A stretch of 43,894 bases of DNA from Candidatus Ruthenibacterium merdavium (GCA_019119935.1 DWWA01000024.1:1-43894), one strand, 5' to 3'; positions 34,254 through 43,246 are shown, numbered from the stretch's first letter. The notes: generated by a model not told the origin, from the letters alone. Numbers and translations are program-made.

Positions 34254-35032
34254 AATGGCTGGAAACTGTCGCCGTTGCATTTGCCATGTTTTCGGCAATT
34301 CCCGTTCCTCAGCCGGTTTGGAACAAACAGAACATGCGCTATGTCATGTGTGCCTTTCCTTTTATCGGGGCGGTGATTGCCGCTTGCTGGTGCGCCGTGG
34401 CATGGGTTTGTGTCCAACTGGGGGTATCGGACGTACTGCGCGCGGCGCTTTTATGTGCCGTTCCTGTCGTTTTAACGGGCGGCATTCACTTAGATGGCTA
34501 TGCAGACGTTGCAGACGCAAGGGCCAGCCACGCGCCGATGGAGCGAAAACATGAAATTTTAAAAGACCCGAACTGCGGCGCCTTTGCACTCATCCGCACG
34601 GCTGTTTATCTCTTGGTATACGCCGGTTTTTGCGCTGAGTGGCGCGCCGATTGGTACGGCTATTGCGGCGCGGCTGCATCATTTTTTCTTTCGCGCTGTC
34701 TGTCGGGCTGGGCGGTGGCCGGGTTTCCTTTGGCGAAAAACACCGGGCTTGCCCATACCTTCGCCCAGTCGTCTGACCGAACAACAGTGCGCATCATTTT
34801 AACGGTGCTGTTTATGGCAGTTTCGGCGGCACTTGCGGTATTCTTCGGTGTGCGCGGGCTGTTTGCGGTTGCGGCGGCGCTTTTGGTGTTTGCGCGCTAC
34901 TATGTTGTTGCAAAAAAAGAATTTGGGGGAATTACCGGCGATTTAGCGGGCTGGTTTTTACAGCGCTGTGAGCTTGCGATGCTCGCTGCAGTCGTGCTGG
35001 GGCAACTGGGGAGGAATTTGCAATGGTTTTAG
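34250..35032 (+). CDS. cobS: Adenosylcobinamide-GDP ribazoletransferase (cobalamin synthase)
   Basis: The 260-residue integral membrane protein joins adenosylcobinamide-GDP and alpha-ribazole, the last main step. It has about six hydrophobic segments, the family start FAMFSAIPVPQ, and the metal-binding motif TGGIHLDGYADVADARAS, followed by DPNCGAFALI. The start is GTG at 34250 after AAAGGGGG, overlapping the cobU stop (GTGA). It is followed by the miniature cobU-like gene with a 10-base overlap. Confidence 0.95.
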   Translation: MKWLETVAVAFAMFSAIPVPQPVWNKQNMRYVMCAFPFIGAVIAACWCAVAWVCVQLGVSDVLRAALLCAVPVVLTGGIHLDGYADVADARASHAPMERKHEILKDPNCGAFALIRTAVYLLVYAGFCAEWRADWYGYCGAAASFFLSRCLSGWAVAGFPLAKNTGLAHTFAQSSDRTTVRIILTVLFMAVSAALAVFFGVRGLFAVAAALLVFARYYVVAKKEFGGITGDLAGWFLQRCELAMLAAVVLGQLGRNLQWF

Positions 35033-35358
35033 TAACAGGGCCGTTTCGCTCCGGGAAAAAGACTTTTGTGCGCGAGTGGAAAGGCTGGACAGAGACGCAG
35101 CTTTCAGAGCACGCCGTGTGGGATGTCCAAAAGCTGGCGCAAGAAACAGACGATTTAGAGGCGCTTTGCCGCAAACTTTCTCAGTATGACGTGGTGATCA
35201 TTACGGAAACGGGAGCAGGAGTGGTTCCGATTGACGCAAACGAACGCCATGCAAGAGAGCAGGCGGGCAGACTTGGGTGTCTTTTAGCGGGACAGGCAAG
35301 CTGCGTCGTCCGGGTATATTGTGGGATTCCTACCGTAATCAAAGGAGTATTGGAATGA
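35023..35358 (+). CDS. Miniature CobU-like protein
   Basis: This 111-residue protein joins the two ends of a CobU sequence. Residues 1-20 are a P-loop-like start (MVLVTGPFRSGKKTF) and residues about 57-111 match the CobU C terminus (ITETGAGVVPIDANERHAREQAGRLGCLLAG, then GIPTVIKG). The central part of CobU, including the guanylylated His and the LLEC segment, is missing. The P-loop is also abnormal: GPFRSGKK has Lys13 where Ser/Thr should follow the catalytic Lys12. It starts at ATG 35023 after GGGGAGG, overlaps cobS by 10 bases and cobC by 4, so it is well placed for translation and not obviously dead. Role unknown; it could be a partner of the full-size CobU, a nucleotide-binding regulator, or a specialised kinase. 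Confidence 0.8.
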   Translation: MVLVTGPFRSGKKTFVREWKGWTETQLSEHAVWDVQKLAQETDDLEALCRKLSQYDVVIITETGAGVVPIDANERHAREQAGRLGCLLAGQASCVVRVYCGIPTVIKGVLE

Positions 35359-35957
35359 AACTGTATTTAATTCGACATGGTGAAACCGTGTACAACCGAG
35401 AAAAGCGCTATCAAGGTCAGCGTGATATTCCTTTATCCGAGGAAGGGCGTGCAGCACTTTGCCCGGCAGAGATTCAGCCGCCCGTGGTGTATACTTCACC
35501 GCTTACTCGCGCGGTGGAAACGGCACAGATTTTGTTTCCGAATGCACAGCTTATTCCGGTAGAAGGGCTTCGTGAAATGTGCTTTGGCATTTTTGAAGGA
35601 CGCAATTATCAGGAAATGGAAAAAGACCCCGAATACCTCGAATGGGTGGGCAGTGATTGCAGCGGGCAGATTCCGCAGGGTGAAAATAAGCACGACTTTT
35701 CCGCCCGTACCTTAGAAGCACTGGAATCATTGGTTTGCAAGGCTCTGGAAGAAAATGAGGAAACGCTGGTGATTGTCGCACACGGCGGCACACAAATGGC
35801 TGTAATGGAAGCGCTGGCTGTTCCGCGAAAGCCTTATCACGATTGGTGCGGGAAAAACGGCTGTGGCTGGGTGCTCGATGTTTCAGTCGAAAACTGGGCG
35901 CGCAAAGAGCTTCCGATTTTGGAAGAAATTTGCTGTGTGCGCGGAGGGCTTCGATGA
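35355..35957 (+). CDS. cobC: Alpha-ribazole phosphatase / histidine phosphatase
   Basis: The 200-residue histidine phosphatase family protein has the catalytic LIRHGET motif at residues 5-11, YTSPLTRAVETAQI, REMCFGIFEG with the acidic loop, and VIVAHGGTQMAVM with the second catalytic His. In B12 operons such enzymes act as CobC, removing phosphate from alpha-ribazole-5'-phosphate (or from adenosylcobalamin-5'-phosphate). The broad family makes the substrate an inference from context. ATG 35355 follows AAAGGAG and overlaps the mini-CobU stop as ATGA. Confidence 0.9.
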   Translation: MKLYLIRHGETVYNREKRYQGQRDIPLSEEGRAALCPAEIQPPVVYTSPLTRAVETAQILFPNAQLIPVEGLREMCFGIFEGRNYQEMEKDPEYLEWVGSDCSGQIPQGENKHDFSARTLEALESLVCKALEENEETLVIVAHGGTQMAVMEALAVPRKPYHDWCGKNGCGWVLDVSVENWARKELPILEEICCVRGGLR

Positions 35958-36931
35958 ATATTCTTGCGATTGCTGTTGGCTTTTGTCTGGATTTGATTTT
36001 AGCCGACCCTGCTTGGATGCCCCATCCCGTTGTTTGGATGGGGCGTTTTATCACCGCCGCCGAAAAACTTTTGCGCAACATGTTTCCGAAAACGCCTGCA
36101 GGTGAGCGGGCGGCGGGCGTTATTTTAGTGTTCGCTCTTTTGGGTGCAACAGGTTTTATTTCCTTTGGTGCGGTAGCACTGGCCGGTAAAATCAGCCCGT
36201 ATCTTTCGTTTACCCTGCAAGCGCTGTGGTGCTGGCAAGTGCTGGCACTCAAAGGGCTGAAACAAGAGGCAATGGCTGTTTGCAAAAAATTAAAAGAAAA
36301 TGACCTTTCCGCGGCGCGAACGGCTGTCGCGCGCATTGTGGGGCGCGATACACAAAACTTATCCGAGGAAGGCGTCACAAAAGCCACCGTAGAAACCGTT
36401 GCCGAAAATTTCTCGGATGGCGTTTTGGCTCCGCTTCTTTATCTCTTTTTAGGCGGTGCGCCTTTGGCGCTCATGTATAAAGCCATAAACACGATGGACA
36501 GCATGGTGGGCTATAAAAACGAGCGTTATCGTTTCTTTGGATGGGCGGCAGCAAAACTGGATGACATCGCCAATTTCCTCCCATCGCGTATTGCAGCCCT
36601 TCTTTGGATTGCCGCGAGCGGTCTGGCAGGGCAGAACGCCAAAAACGCTTTTCTCATTTGGCGTCGCGACCGAAGAAATCACGCAAGCCCGAATTCTGCA
36701 CAAACTGAAGCGGCTTGTGCCGGGGCTTTAGGGGTTCAGCTGGCAGGCCCGGCATCTTACTTTGGCCAGGTAGTGGAAAAGCCGTACATCGGTGATGCAC
36801 TGCGTTCCATTGAGCCAAAAGATATCGAAAGAGCATGTAAAGCACTTTACCTTGCCAGCGCTTTAGGGCTTTTGTCAGGAGTATTGTTCTGGAAAGTGAT
36901 TTCGCTTTACGTTGAAGGAGTGAGCTTATGA
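35954..36931 (+). CDS. cbiB: Adenosylcobinamide-phosphate synthase
   Basis: The 325-residue membrane protein attaches the aminopropanol (phosphate) linker to adenosylcobyric acid. Conserved features are LILADPAWMPHPVVWMGR near the N terminus, IVGRDTQNLSEEGVTKATVETVAENFSDGVLAPLLY, YKAINTMDSMVGYKNERYRFFGWAAAKLDD and NHASPNSAQTEAACAGALGVQLAGPASYFG, with several hydrophobic segments. ATG 35954 overlaps the cobC stop as ATGA and follows GGAGGG. It is next to cobD, which makes the linker precursor. Confidence 0.95.
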   Translation: MNILAIAVGFCLDLILADPAWMPHPVVWMGRFITAAEKLLRNMFPKTPAGERAAGVILVFALLGATGFISFGAVALAGKISPYLSFTLQALWCWQVLALKGLKQEAMAVCKKLKENDLSAARTAVARIVGRDTQNLSEEGVTKATVETVAENFSDGVLAPLLYLFLGGAPLALMYKAINTMDSMVGYKNERYRFFGWAAAKLDDIANFLPSRIAALLWIAASGLAGQNAKNAFLIWRRDRRNHASPNSAQTEAACAGALGVQLAGPASYFGQVVEKPYIGDALRSIEPKDIERACKALYLASALGLLSGVLFWKVISLYVEGVSL

Positions 36932-37998
36932 GAGCAAAACACGGGGGAGATTGGTACGGATTTCAAGCAAAATATGGCCGCTTTCCTTTGGACTACTCCG
37001 CCAACGTCAGCCCTTTTCCTACGCCAAAAAATATCTGTAAAGCAATTTCGCTTGCCAGCCAAAATTTGGCCTCTTATCCGGACCCGGAATGCCGTTTGCT
37101 CCGCCGTGCCATTGCTGAAAAGGAAGGTGTTCCTCCGGAATGGATTCTTTGCGGAAATGGTGCGGCCGATTTAATCGTCCGCTTTGTGCTTGCCCTAAAA
37201 CCCCGCCGAGCATTGGTTACTGCCCCTACCTTTTCAGATTATCAGCATGCACTCTCCATTCTTTCCTGTGACATCGAACGGTATGTTTTAAAAGAAGAAA
37301 ATGGATTTCTTTTACAAGAAGACTATCTCTCTGTGCTTTCTGATGATATCGATGCCGCTTTTTTGTGCGAGCCGAATAACCCCACAGGCGCACTCACTCC
37401 GATGCCGTTTTTAGAAAAAGTAGTCAAGCGATGCAAAGACACCGAAACGGTTTTAATGGTAGATGAATGCTTTAATAACTTTTTGGATGACCCCAACGCC
37501 CATACGTTAAAGTTTTTGTTAGAAAATTTCCCACATCTAGTCATTTTAAAAGCTTTTACGAAAATGTATGCTTTGGCCGGGGTACGCCTAGGGTACGTTA
37601 TTTGCTCGAACCGTGACCTTCTGGAAAAAATGGAGCAGGCAGGGCAGGCATGGAGCGTTTCGACGCTGGCGCAAAGCGCGGGGCTTGCTGCGCTGAAAGA
37701 AGACGATTATGTGCAAAAGGTGCGCCGCGTCGTTCAAACGCAGCGGCCGTTTTTAAAGGCAGGTTTGGAGAAACTTGGTATTCAGGTGTTTGACGGGCAG
37801 GCCAATTACTTACTTTTGAAAACTCCAGCTCCGCTTTCTGCCGGGCTTGCTTTGCACGGAATTTTAATCCGGGAGTGTGCCAATTATCCTGGTTTAAGCA
37901 ATGAATTTTACCGCATTGCAGTTCGCACCCGCGAGGAAAATGAGCGCTTGCTTTCTGCCGTCGAGGAGGTAATGTGTCAGTGGCAAAACGAATTATGA
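36928..37998 (+). CDS. cobD: L-threonine-O-3-phosphate decarboxylase (CobD type)
   Basis: The 356-residue class I aminotransferase-fold PLP protein has the N terminus typical of CobD (HGGDWYGFQAKYGRFPLDYSANVSPF), CEPNNPTGALTP, the PLP Asp in MVDECFNNFLDD, and the PLP Lys at residue 212 in LKAFTKMYALAGVRLGY. It gives (R)-1-amino-2-propanol phosphate for CbiB. Histidinol-phosphate aminotransferase (HisC) is the closest relative, but the position between cbiB and cbiP favours CobD. ATG 36928 overlaps the cbiB stop (ATGA) and follows GAAGGAG. Its codon use is slightly more AT-rich than the neighbours. Confidence 0.92.
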   Translation: MRAKHGGDWYGFQAKYGRFPLDYSANVSPFPTPKNICKAISLASQNLASYPDPECRLLRRAIAEKEGVPPEWILCGNGAADLIVRFVLALKPRRALVTAPTFSDYQHALSILSCDIERYVLKEENGFLLQEDYLSVLSDDIDAAFLCEPNNPTGALTPMPFLEKVVKRCKDTETVLMVDECFNNFLDDPNAHTLKFLLENFPHLVILKAFTKMYALAGVRLGYVICSNRDLLEKMEQAGQAWSVSTLAQSAGLAALKEDDYVQKVRRVVQTQRPFLKAGLEKLGIQVFDGQANYLLLKTPAPLSAGLALHGILIRECANYPGLSNEFYRIAVRTREENERLLSAVEEVMCQWQNEL

Positions 37999-39458
37999 TT
38001 CAAGGCACCATGTCCGGCGTGGGAAAAAGCCTTTTATGCGCGGGGCTGTGCCGCATTTTTCACGAGGACGGTTTTCGCGTTGCTCCTTTTAAAAGTCAAA
38101 ATATGGCGCTCAACAGCTTTATCACAAAAGACGGATTGGAAATAGGCCGTGCGCAAGCAGTACAGGCGTTCGCCGCCAGAATTGAGCCGGATGTCCGCAT
38201 GAACCCAATTTTGCTGAAACCCTCCAGCGACACCGGCAGTCAGGTGATTTTACACGGCGAAGTGCAGGGCGAGCTTTCAGCGGCAGAATATTTTCGAAGG
38301 AAAAAAGAATTTGTGCCGGAAATCCGCAAGGCGTTCGACAGCCTTTCTGAGGAGTTCGATATCGTTGTCATCGAAGGCGCAGGAAGCCCTGCGGAAATTA
38401 ACTTAAAGCAAAACGATATTGTGAACATGGGTCTTGCAGAAATGGTGGATGCTCCCGTCTTGCTTGTGGGCGACATCAACCGCGGCGGCGTGTTTGCACA
38501 GCTTTACGGAACGGTTGCGTTATTGGAACCGCATGAGCAAAAAAGAATCCGCGGACTGGTGATTAACCAGTTTCGCGGCGATGAGCAAATTCTTCGCCCC
38601 GGCCTTCAGATGCTGGAACAGCGTGTGCAAAAACCGATATGGGGCGTCGTTCCGTATACGGACGTAGACCTTGACGACGAGGATTCTGTCTGTGAGCATC
38701 TTTCTCACCACAAAGCCGAGAAACCTTTGGATATTGCGGTTATTCGATTGCCCCGCATTTCCAATTTTACGGATTTTTCCCCGCTGGAAGCGCATCCTAT
38801 GTTAGGTGTTCGCTATGTTTCTGCGCCTCACCAGCTCGGCACTCCCGACCTTGTTATTTTGCCCGGCACCAAAAGCACGATGGCCGATTTAAAATGGCTG
38901 CGGGAAAGCGGGCTTGAAGCTTCCGTCCTGCGCTTAGCCGGGCAGGGTGTGGGCGTGCTCGGTGTTTGTGGCGGATATCAAATGCTGGGCCAAACCATCA
39001 GCGACCCACACGGCACGGAAGGCGGCGGGAATATGCGCGGACTTGGCCTTTTGCCGGTTGAAACGGTGTTTGAAACCAAAAAAACACGAACGCGCGTTAC
39101 CGCAAGCGGCTGCGGCTGGTTTGAAGGCGCTTTTATCGAGGGATACGAAATTCACATGGGACAAACATGCAGGCAAGCCGCCGCGCCGTTTTGTGTTCTC
39201 TCCGACGGGCGCGAGGAAGGCACGATGAGCGGGAATATCATGGGGACATACCTGCACGGCCTATTTGACAGCGCACAAATGGCAGGGCGGCTGGTACTGC
39301 GCCTTTGTGAGCAAAAAGGCATTGCACCGGATACATTCGCCGCGATGAATTACCGCGATTACCAAGAGTGCGAAGCCCACCGCTGGGCAAACGTATTGAG
39401 AAAACACTTGAATTTAGAACAAATCTATGCAATCATGGAGGAAACAGCACATGGATAA
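37980..39458 (+). CDS. cbiP: Cobyric acid synthase
   Basis: The 492-residue CbiP/CobQ amidates side chains b, d, e and g. It starts AKRIMIQGTMSGVGKSLL (P-loop), then PFKSQNMALNSFIT and GRAQAVQAFAARIEPDVRMNPILLKPSSDTGSQVI. The C-terminal glutaminase domain has LPGTKSTMADL, Cys330 in VLGVCGGYQMLG and YEIHMGQT. GTG 37980 is chosen because it gives the usual start and is 10 bases after AGGAGG (37964-37969); GTG 37974 is the alternative, only 4 bases from that site. It overlaps the end of cobD by 19 bases. Confidence 0.95.
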   Translation: MAKRIMIQGTMSGVGKSLLCAGLCRIFHEDGFRVAPFKSQNMALNSFITKDGLEIGRAQAVQAFAARIEPDVRMNPILLKPSSDTGSQVILHGEVQGELSAAEYFRRKKEFVPEIRKAFDSLSEEFDIVVIEGAGSPAEINLKQNDIVNMGLAEMVDAPVLLVGDINRGGVFAQLYGTVALLEPHEQKRIRGLVINQFRGDEQILRPGLQMLEQRVQKPIWGVVPYTDVDLDDEDSVCEHLSHHKAEKPLDIAVIRLPRISNFTDFSPLEAHPMLGVRYVSAPHQLGTPDLVILPGTKSTMADLKWLRESGLEASVLRLAGQGVGVLGVCGGYQMLGQTISDPHGTEGGGNMRGLGLLPVETVFETKKTRTRVTASGCGWFEGAFIEGYEIHMGQTCRQAAAPFCVLSDGREEGTMSGNIMGTYLHGLFDSAQMAGRLVLRLCEQKGIAPDTFAAMNYRDYQECEAHRWANVLRKHLNLEQIYAIMEETAHG

Positions 39459-39963
39459 GGGCCTAGTTCATCTTTACAGTGGAGACGGAAAAGGAAAAAC
39501 AACCGCCGCCATGGGGCTTGCACTGCGCGCATTGGCCGCCGGAAAAAAAGTGGTGATTGTACAGTTCCTAAAAGGTGCTGAAAGCGGAGAGATTACGCTC
39601 TTAAAACAGCTCGGCGCACAAGTGTTTCGCGGGAAAGCAGGCCAGAAATTTGTTTTTCAAATGAACGAGGCCGAAAAGCAGGAGAGCCGCCTTGTGCAAA
39701 ACGAAAACTTGCGCCGTGCCTTAGAACAGCCAGCCGATATGCTCATTCTCGATGAAGCCTGCGGTGCATGTGCGCTCGGCATGGTAGAGGAAGCCCTTTT
39801 AAAAAAGGCCGTGATGGAAAAGCCCGAAGAGCAGGAGTTGGTGCTCACGGGACGTGACCCGGCAGAGTGGATGCAGCAGCGTGCTGATTATCACACGGAA
39901 ATGCTTTGCCATAAACACCCTTATGAGCAGGGAATCTCCGCAAGAAAAGGGGTGGAATTTTGA
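39451..39963 (+). CDS. cobA: Cob(I)alamin adenosyltransferase, CobA/BtuR/CobO type
   Basis: The 170-residue protein transfers the adenosyl group of ATP to the cobalt of corrinoids. It has the N-terminal P-loop GDGKGKTTAAMGLALRA, VVIVQFLKG, MLILDEACGACALGMV (Walker B) and LVLTGRDPAEWMQQRADYHTEM, all typical of the CobA/BtuR family and distinct from PduO or EutT. ATG 39451 follows GGAGGAA and overlaps cbiP by 8 bases. Its stop overlaps the TTG start of cbiC. Confidence 0.94.
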   Translation: MDKGLVHLYSGDGKGKTTAAMGLALRALAAGKKVVIVQFLKGAESGEITLLKQLGAQVFRGKAGQKFVFQMNEAEKQESRLVQNENLRRALEQPADMLILDEACGACALGMVEEALLKKAVMEKPEEQELVLTGRDPAEWMQQRADYHTEMLCHKHPYEQGISARKGVEF

Positions 39964-40649
39964 GTAAAAAAGAATACCTTCCGGCTGATATTGAAGCGCG
40001 AAGCTTTGCAATTATTACAAAAGAGCTGGAGGAAATGGGAATTGTGCTTCCCTATGACACCGCATTTATCACAAAGCGTGTCATTCATACGACTGCGGAT
40101 TTTTCCTATGTGGAGCAGCTTGTTTACCAAAATGATCCCGTCGGCCACGCGGTGCAGGCTTTAAAAAACGGCGCGTGCATCGTAACAGATACCAATATGG
40201 CAAAAGCCGGGGTCAGCAAAACATTCCTTGCTTCTTTGGGCGGCGAAGTTGTATGCTATATGGCAGATGAAGACGTTGCACAAAAAGCGAAAGAACACGG
40301 CACCACCCGTGCAGCCGCCAGCATGCGCAAAGCGGCGAAAGAACACCCGAATGCGATTTTTGCCATTGGCAACGCCCCCACAGCGTTGATGGAACTGAAA
40401 GGCATTTTAGAAGAAGACCCGGAGTTTCGCCCCGCACTCGTCATTGGCGTACCGGTGGGCTTTGTTAATGTGATAGAAAGCAAGGAGAGTTTGCTGGAAA
40501 CAGGCTTGCCTGCGATTGTCGCAAGGGGCAGAAAAGGCGGAAGCAACGTGGCCGCGGCTATCTGCAACGCGCTCATCTATGCGGCGGCGGGGCGTTTAAA
40601 ACCTCAGGAGCGCGGCGGTGTGTGGACAAGCGAAACAAAAGCAGAGTAA
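39960..40649 (+). CDS. cbiC: Cobalt-precorrin-8 methylmutase
   Basis: The 229-residue CbiC moves the methyl group from C11 to C12 to form cobyrinic acid. It contains RVIHTTADFSY with the catalytic His, IVTDTNMAKAGVSK, AIGNAPTALMEL and VIGVPVGFVNVIESKE, all family hallmarks, and ends with GRKGGSNVAAAICNALIY. The start is TTG at 39960 (TTGA overlap with the cobA stop) after AAGGGGTGG; no ATG is nearby. It is placed late in the operon, far from the other ring-modifying genes. Confidence 0.94.
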   Translation: MSKKEYLPADIEARSFAIITKELEEMGIVLPYDTAFITKRVIHTTADFSYVEQLVYQNDPVGHAVQALKNGACIVTDTNMAKAGVSKTFLASLGGEVVCYMADEDVAQKAKEHGTTRAAASMRKAAKEHPNAIFAIGNAPTALMELKGILEEDPEFRPALVIGVPVGFVNVIESKESLLETGLPAIVARGRKGGSNVAAAICNALIYAAAGRLKPQERGGVWTSETKAE

Positions 40650-40674
40650 CTGCGAGGAATAAGGGGAATGAGTG

Positions 40675-41541
40675 ATGACGGATTTTGAACAAAAATTCGG
40701 GGTAACAGGTTATCCGCAGGAAGCACAAGCGGCATTGCTTTCTGCAAATGAAACTTTGGAACAAAGCGCCGCTTGGCGGGCTTTTGCAAAGCGGTCATTG
40801 AACGAATATCAAAGCGGCACGCTGAAATTTGAGCAGGCGCTGAAAAAAGCGCAGCAGATTGCACAGGACAGCGCAGTCAACGAAAAAACGGCGCTTTTGT
40901 TGTTTCATTTACTGCTGGCTCCAACGCTCCGGGAGAAATATCAAGCAAAAAATATTCCTCTGGCAATCTTTGAAGACAGCATCCGCGACCTTCTTTATAA
41001 AGCCAAAGAGTGCCATACCGTCTATGGCGTTTGGGGCAGCTTTGTTGCACCATGGTTCGAGGATTTCTTTCACCTCAAACGGTTTGCACTGGGCAGGCTG
41101 CAATTTGAGCGCGCTCATGTACCGAAAGATTGCATTGTTCAAGGAAAACAGCTTTTCAAAGGCACTCCTGCACTAAATTTACATATTCCGTCGAGCGGGC
41201 CGCTGACAAAAGAGCTGTGTGAAGATTCTTTCCAAAGGGCAAAATCTTTTTTTGGCGAAGAAGGGAAGGAAACCGTATTTCTCTGTGATTCGTGGCTTTT
41301 ATTTCCGCGCCACCGCGAAATTTTATCTCCCGAAAGCGGTATTTGCCGGTTTATGGACTTATTCACATTAATTGAATGTCGCGAACAGCCGGAGTTTTTC
41401 GATGCATGGCGCGTATTCGGCAAAGAGATTCATCCGCCCTACGAGGATTTACGACAGGATACCGCTTTGCAGCGCGGCTACGCCCGCTGGCTGAAAGCCG
41501 GAGAAGCGACCGCCACCGGGGTGGGAATAGCCATTCGATAA
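40675..41541 (+). CDS. GNAT-like acyltransferase-domain protein (NAT_N/GNAT_C type)
   Basis: The 288-residue protein looks like the two-domain NAT_N plus GNAT_C family of Firmicutes: an alpha-helical N-terminal half, then LNLHIPSSGPLTKELCEDSFQRAKSFF at about residues 165-190, which resembles the GNAT_C start, followed by FLCDSWLLFP and a C-terminal block ending TATGVGIAIR. The substrate is unknown; such proteins are annotated as acyltransferases only by fold. ATG 40675 follows AAGGGG; GTG 40672 is possible. It lies 25 bases after cbiC with no terminator between, so it may belong to the cobalamin operon, but a role in B12 metabolism is not established. Confidence 0.72.
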   Translation: MTDFEQKFGVTGYPQEAQAALLSANETLEQSAAWRAFAKRSLNEYQSGTLKFEQALKKAQQIAQDSAVNEKTALLLFHLLLAPTLREKYQAKNIPLAIFEDSIRDLLYKAKECHTVYGVWGSFVAPWFEDFFHLKRFALGRLQFERAHVPKDCIVQGKQLFKGTPALNLHIPSSGPLTKELCEDSFQRAKSFFGEEGKETVFLCDSWLLFPRHREILSPESGICRFMDLFTLIECREQPEFFDAWRVFGKEIHPPYEDLRQDTALQRGYARWLKAGEATATGVGIAIR

Positions 41542-41613
41542 AGAAAAGCACAACGCTCCTTTTTTATTAAACTTTAACGAAGGAAAAAGCAGGCAGAAAC
41601 CCGCGAAAAAGCG

Positions 41614-41642
41614 TTGCAACCCCTGTCGTTTTTTGTTATACT
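41614..41642 (+). promoter_or_regulatory. Promoter of guaA
   Basis: TTGCAA (41614-41619) and TATACT (41637-41642) have a 17-base spacer, 47 bases upstream of the guaA ATG. No purine riboswitch fits in this short leader. Confidence 0.65.
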
Positions 41643-41688
41643 GTAACAACAAACAATTTTGTATTTATTTCATTTAAGGAGTGTTACC

Positions 41689-43230
41689 ATGTCGGAAACT
41701 GTAATCGTTGTCGATTTCGGTGGTCAGTACAATCAGCTGATTGCACGGCGCGTTCGTGAGTGCCATGTGTACAGTGAAATTGTGCCTTATACAAAGGCGC
41801 TGAAGGCTGTTAAAGAGAAAAAGCCCAAGGGTGTCATTTTTACAGGCGGCCCGAACAGCGTTTATTTGGAAAATTCCCCCACCATCAGCACAGAGATTTT
41901 TGAGCTGGGCATTCCTGTTTTAGGCATTTGCTACGGCAGCCAGCTGATGATGCACTTGCTGGGAGGTAAGGTTTGCCGTGCACCTGAGCGTGAATATGGC
42001 AAGACGGAAGTACACGTCAAAACTTCCAGCAAAATGTTCCAGGATGTGAGCGAAACTACCATCTGCTGGATGAGCCATAACGATTATATTGAGAAGGCCG
42101 CACCCGGGTTTGAAATTTCCGCTTATACGGATAATTGCCCCGTTGCGGCAGTAGAATGTGCAGCGAAAAATCTTTATGCTGTCCAGTTCCACCCTGAAGT
42201 GCTCCACACACAAGAAGGCAAAAAAATGCTGTCCAACTTTGTTTACAATGTGTGCGGCTGTGCGGGTGAATGGAAGATGGATTCCTTTGTGGAGCGCTCC
42301 ATTGAAGCCATCCGCGAAAAGGTCGGAAACGGCAAAGTTCTTTGCGCTTTGTCCGGCGGCGTTGATTCGTCCGTAGCGGCGGTTATGCTGGCAAAAGCAG
42401 TGGGCAAACAGCTGACCTGCGTGTTTGTCGACCACGGCCTTCTTCGCAAAGATGAGGGCGATCAGGTAGAAGCAGTGTTCGGTCCCGATGGCCCTTATGA
42501 TCTGCATTTTATCCGCGCCAATGTTCAGCAGCGTTTTTATGATAAGCTGGCAGGCGTAGAGGACCCCGAAAGAAAGCGCAAAATCATCGGTGAGGAGTTT
42601 ATCCGTGTCTTTGAGGAAGAAGCGAAGAAGATCGGAGCAGTAGATTTCCTTGTGCAGGGAACCATTTATCCCGATGTCGTGGAAAGCGGCCTCGGCGGTG
42701 AATCTACCGTCATCAAAAGCCACCATAACGTAGGCGGATTGCCCGACTATGTCGATTTTAAAGAGATCATTGAGCCCTTGCGCGACTTGTTTAAGGATGA
42801 AGTGCGTCAAGCGGGCAGAGAGCTCGGTATCCCCGAGCATCTTGTCAGCCGTCAGCCGTTCCCTGGCCCCGGCCTTGCCATCCGCATCATCGGTGAAGTA
42901 ACGCCGGAAAAAATCAAGATGGTGCAGGAAGCCGACGCCATCTACCGCGAAGAAGTGGAAAAAGCCGGCGTTTCGGCACAGCTTGGGCAGTACTTTGCCG
43001 CACTTACCAATATGCGCAGCGTCGGTGTCATGGGCGATGAAAGGACTTATGACTATGCGATTGCCCTGCGTGCTGTTACTACCACTGACTTTATGACGGC
43101 AGAGTCCGCCGAAATTCCTTGGCCGGTGCTCGCTACCGTCACAAGCCGTATTGTAAATGAAGTACCGCACGTTAACCGCGTACTTTATGATTGTACGGGA
43201 AAACCGCCTGCGACGATTGAGTTTGAATAA
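41689..43230 (+). CDS. guaA: GMP synthase (glutamine-hydrolysing)
   Basis: The 513-residue GuaA converts XMP to GMP with glutamine and ATP. The N-terminal glutaminase domain has [33 protein letters not shown] (nucleophile Cys) and VQFHPEV with the catalytic His and Glu. The ATP pyrophosphatase domain has [14 protein letters not shown] and [13 protein letters not shown]; the dimerisation domain ends [17 protein letters not shown], the normal family C terminus. ATG 41689 follows AAGGAG (41675-41680). The gene is complete. The 3' end of guaA is a known insertion site for genomic islands, which matters for the unusual DNA that follows. Confidence 0.97.
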   Translation: MSETVIVVDFGGQYNQLIARRVRECHVYSEIVPYTKALKAVKEKKPKGVIFTGGPNSVYLENSPTISTEIFELGIPVLGICYGSQLMMHLLGGKVCRAPEREYGKTEVHVKTSSKMFQDVSETTICWMSHNDYIEKAAPGFEISAYTDNCPVAAVECAAKNLYAVQFHPEVLHTQEGKKMLSNFVYNVCGCAGEWKMDSFVERSIEAIREKVGNGKVLCALSGGVDSSVAAVMLAKAVGKQLTCVFVDHGLLRKDEGDQVEAVFGPDGPYDLHFIRANVQQRFYDKLAGVEDPERKRKIIGEEFIRVFEEEAKKIGAVDFLVQGTIYPDVVESGLGGESTVIKSHHNVGGLPDYVDFKEIIEPLRDLFKDEVRQAGRELGIPEHLVSRQPFPGPGLAIRIIGEVTPEKIKMVQEADAIYREEVEKAGVSAQLGQYFAALTNMRSVGVMGDERTYDYAIALRAVTTTDFMTAESAEIPWPVLATVTSRIVNEVPHVNRVLYDCTGKPPATIEFE

Positions 43231-43246
43231 GTAAAAAGTGGATATG

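Noticed and set aside
35843-35953. Upstream extension of cbiB
   Set aside because: It lies inside cobC, and the family N terminus begins at the ATG at 35954, which overlaps the cobC stop.
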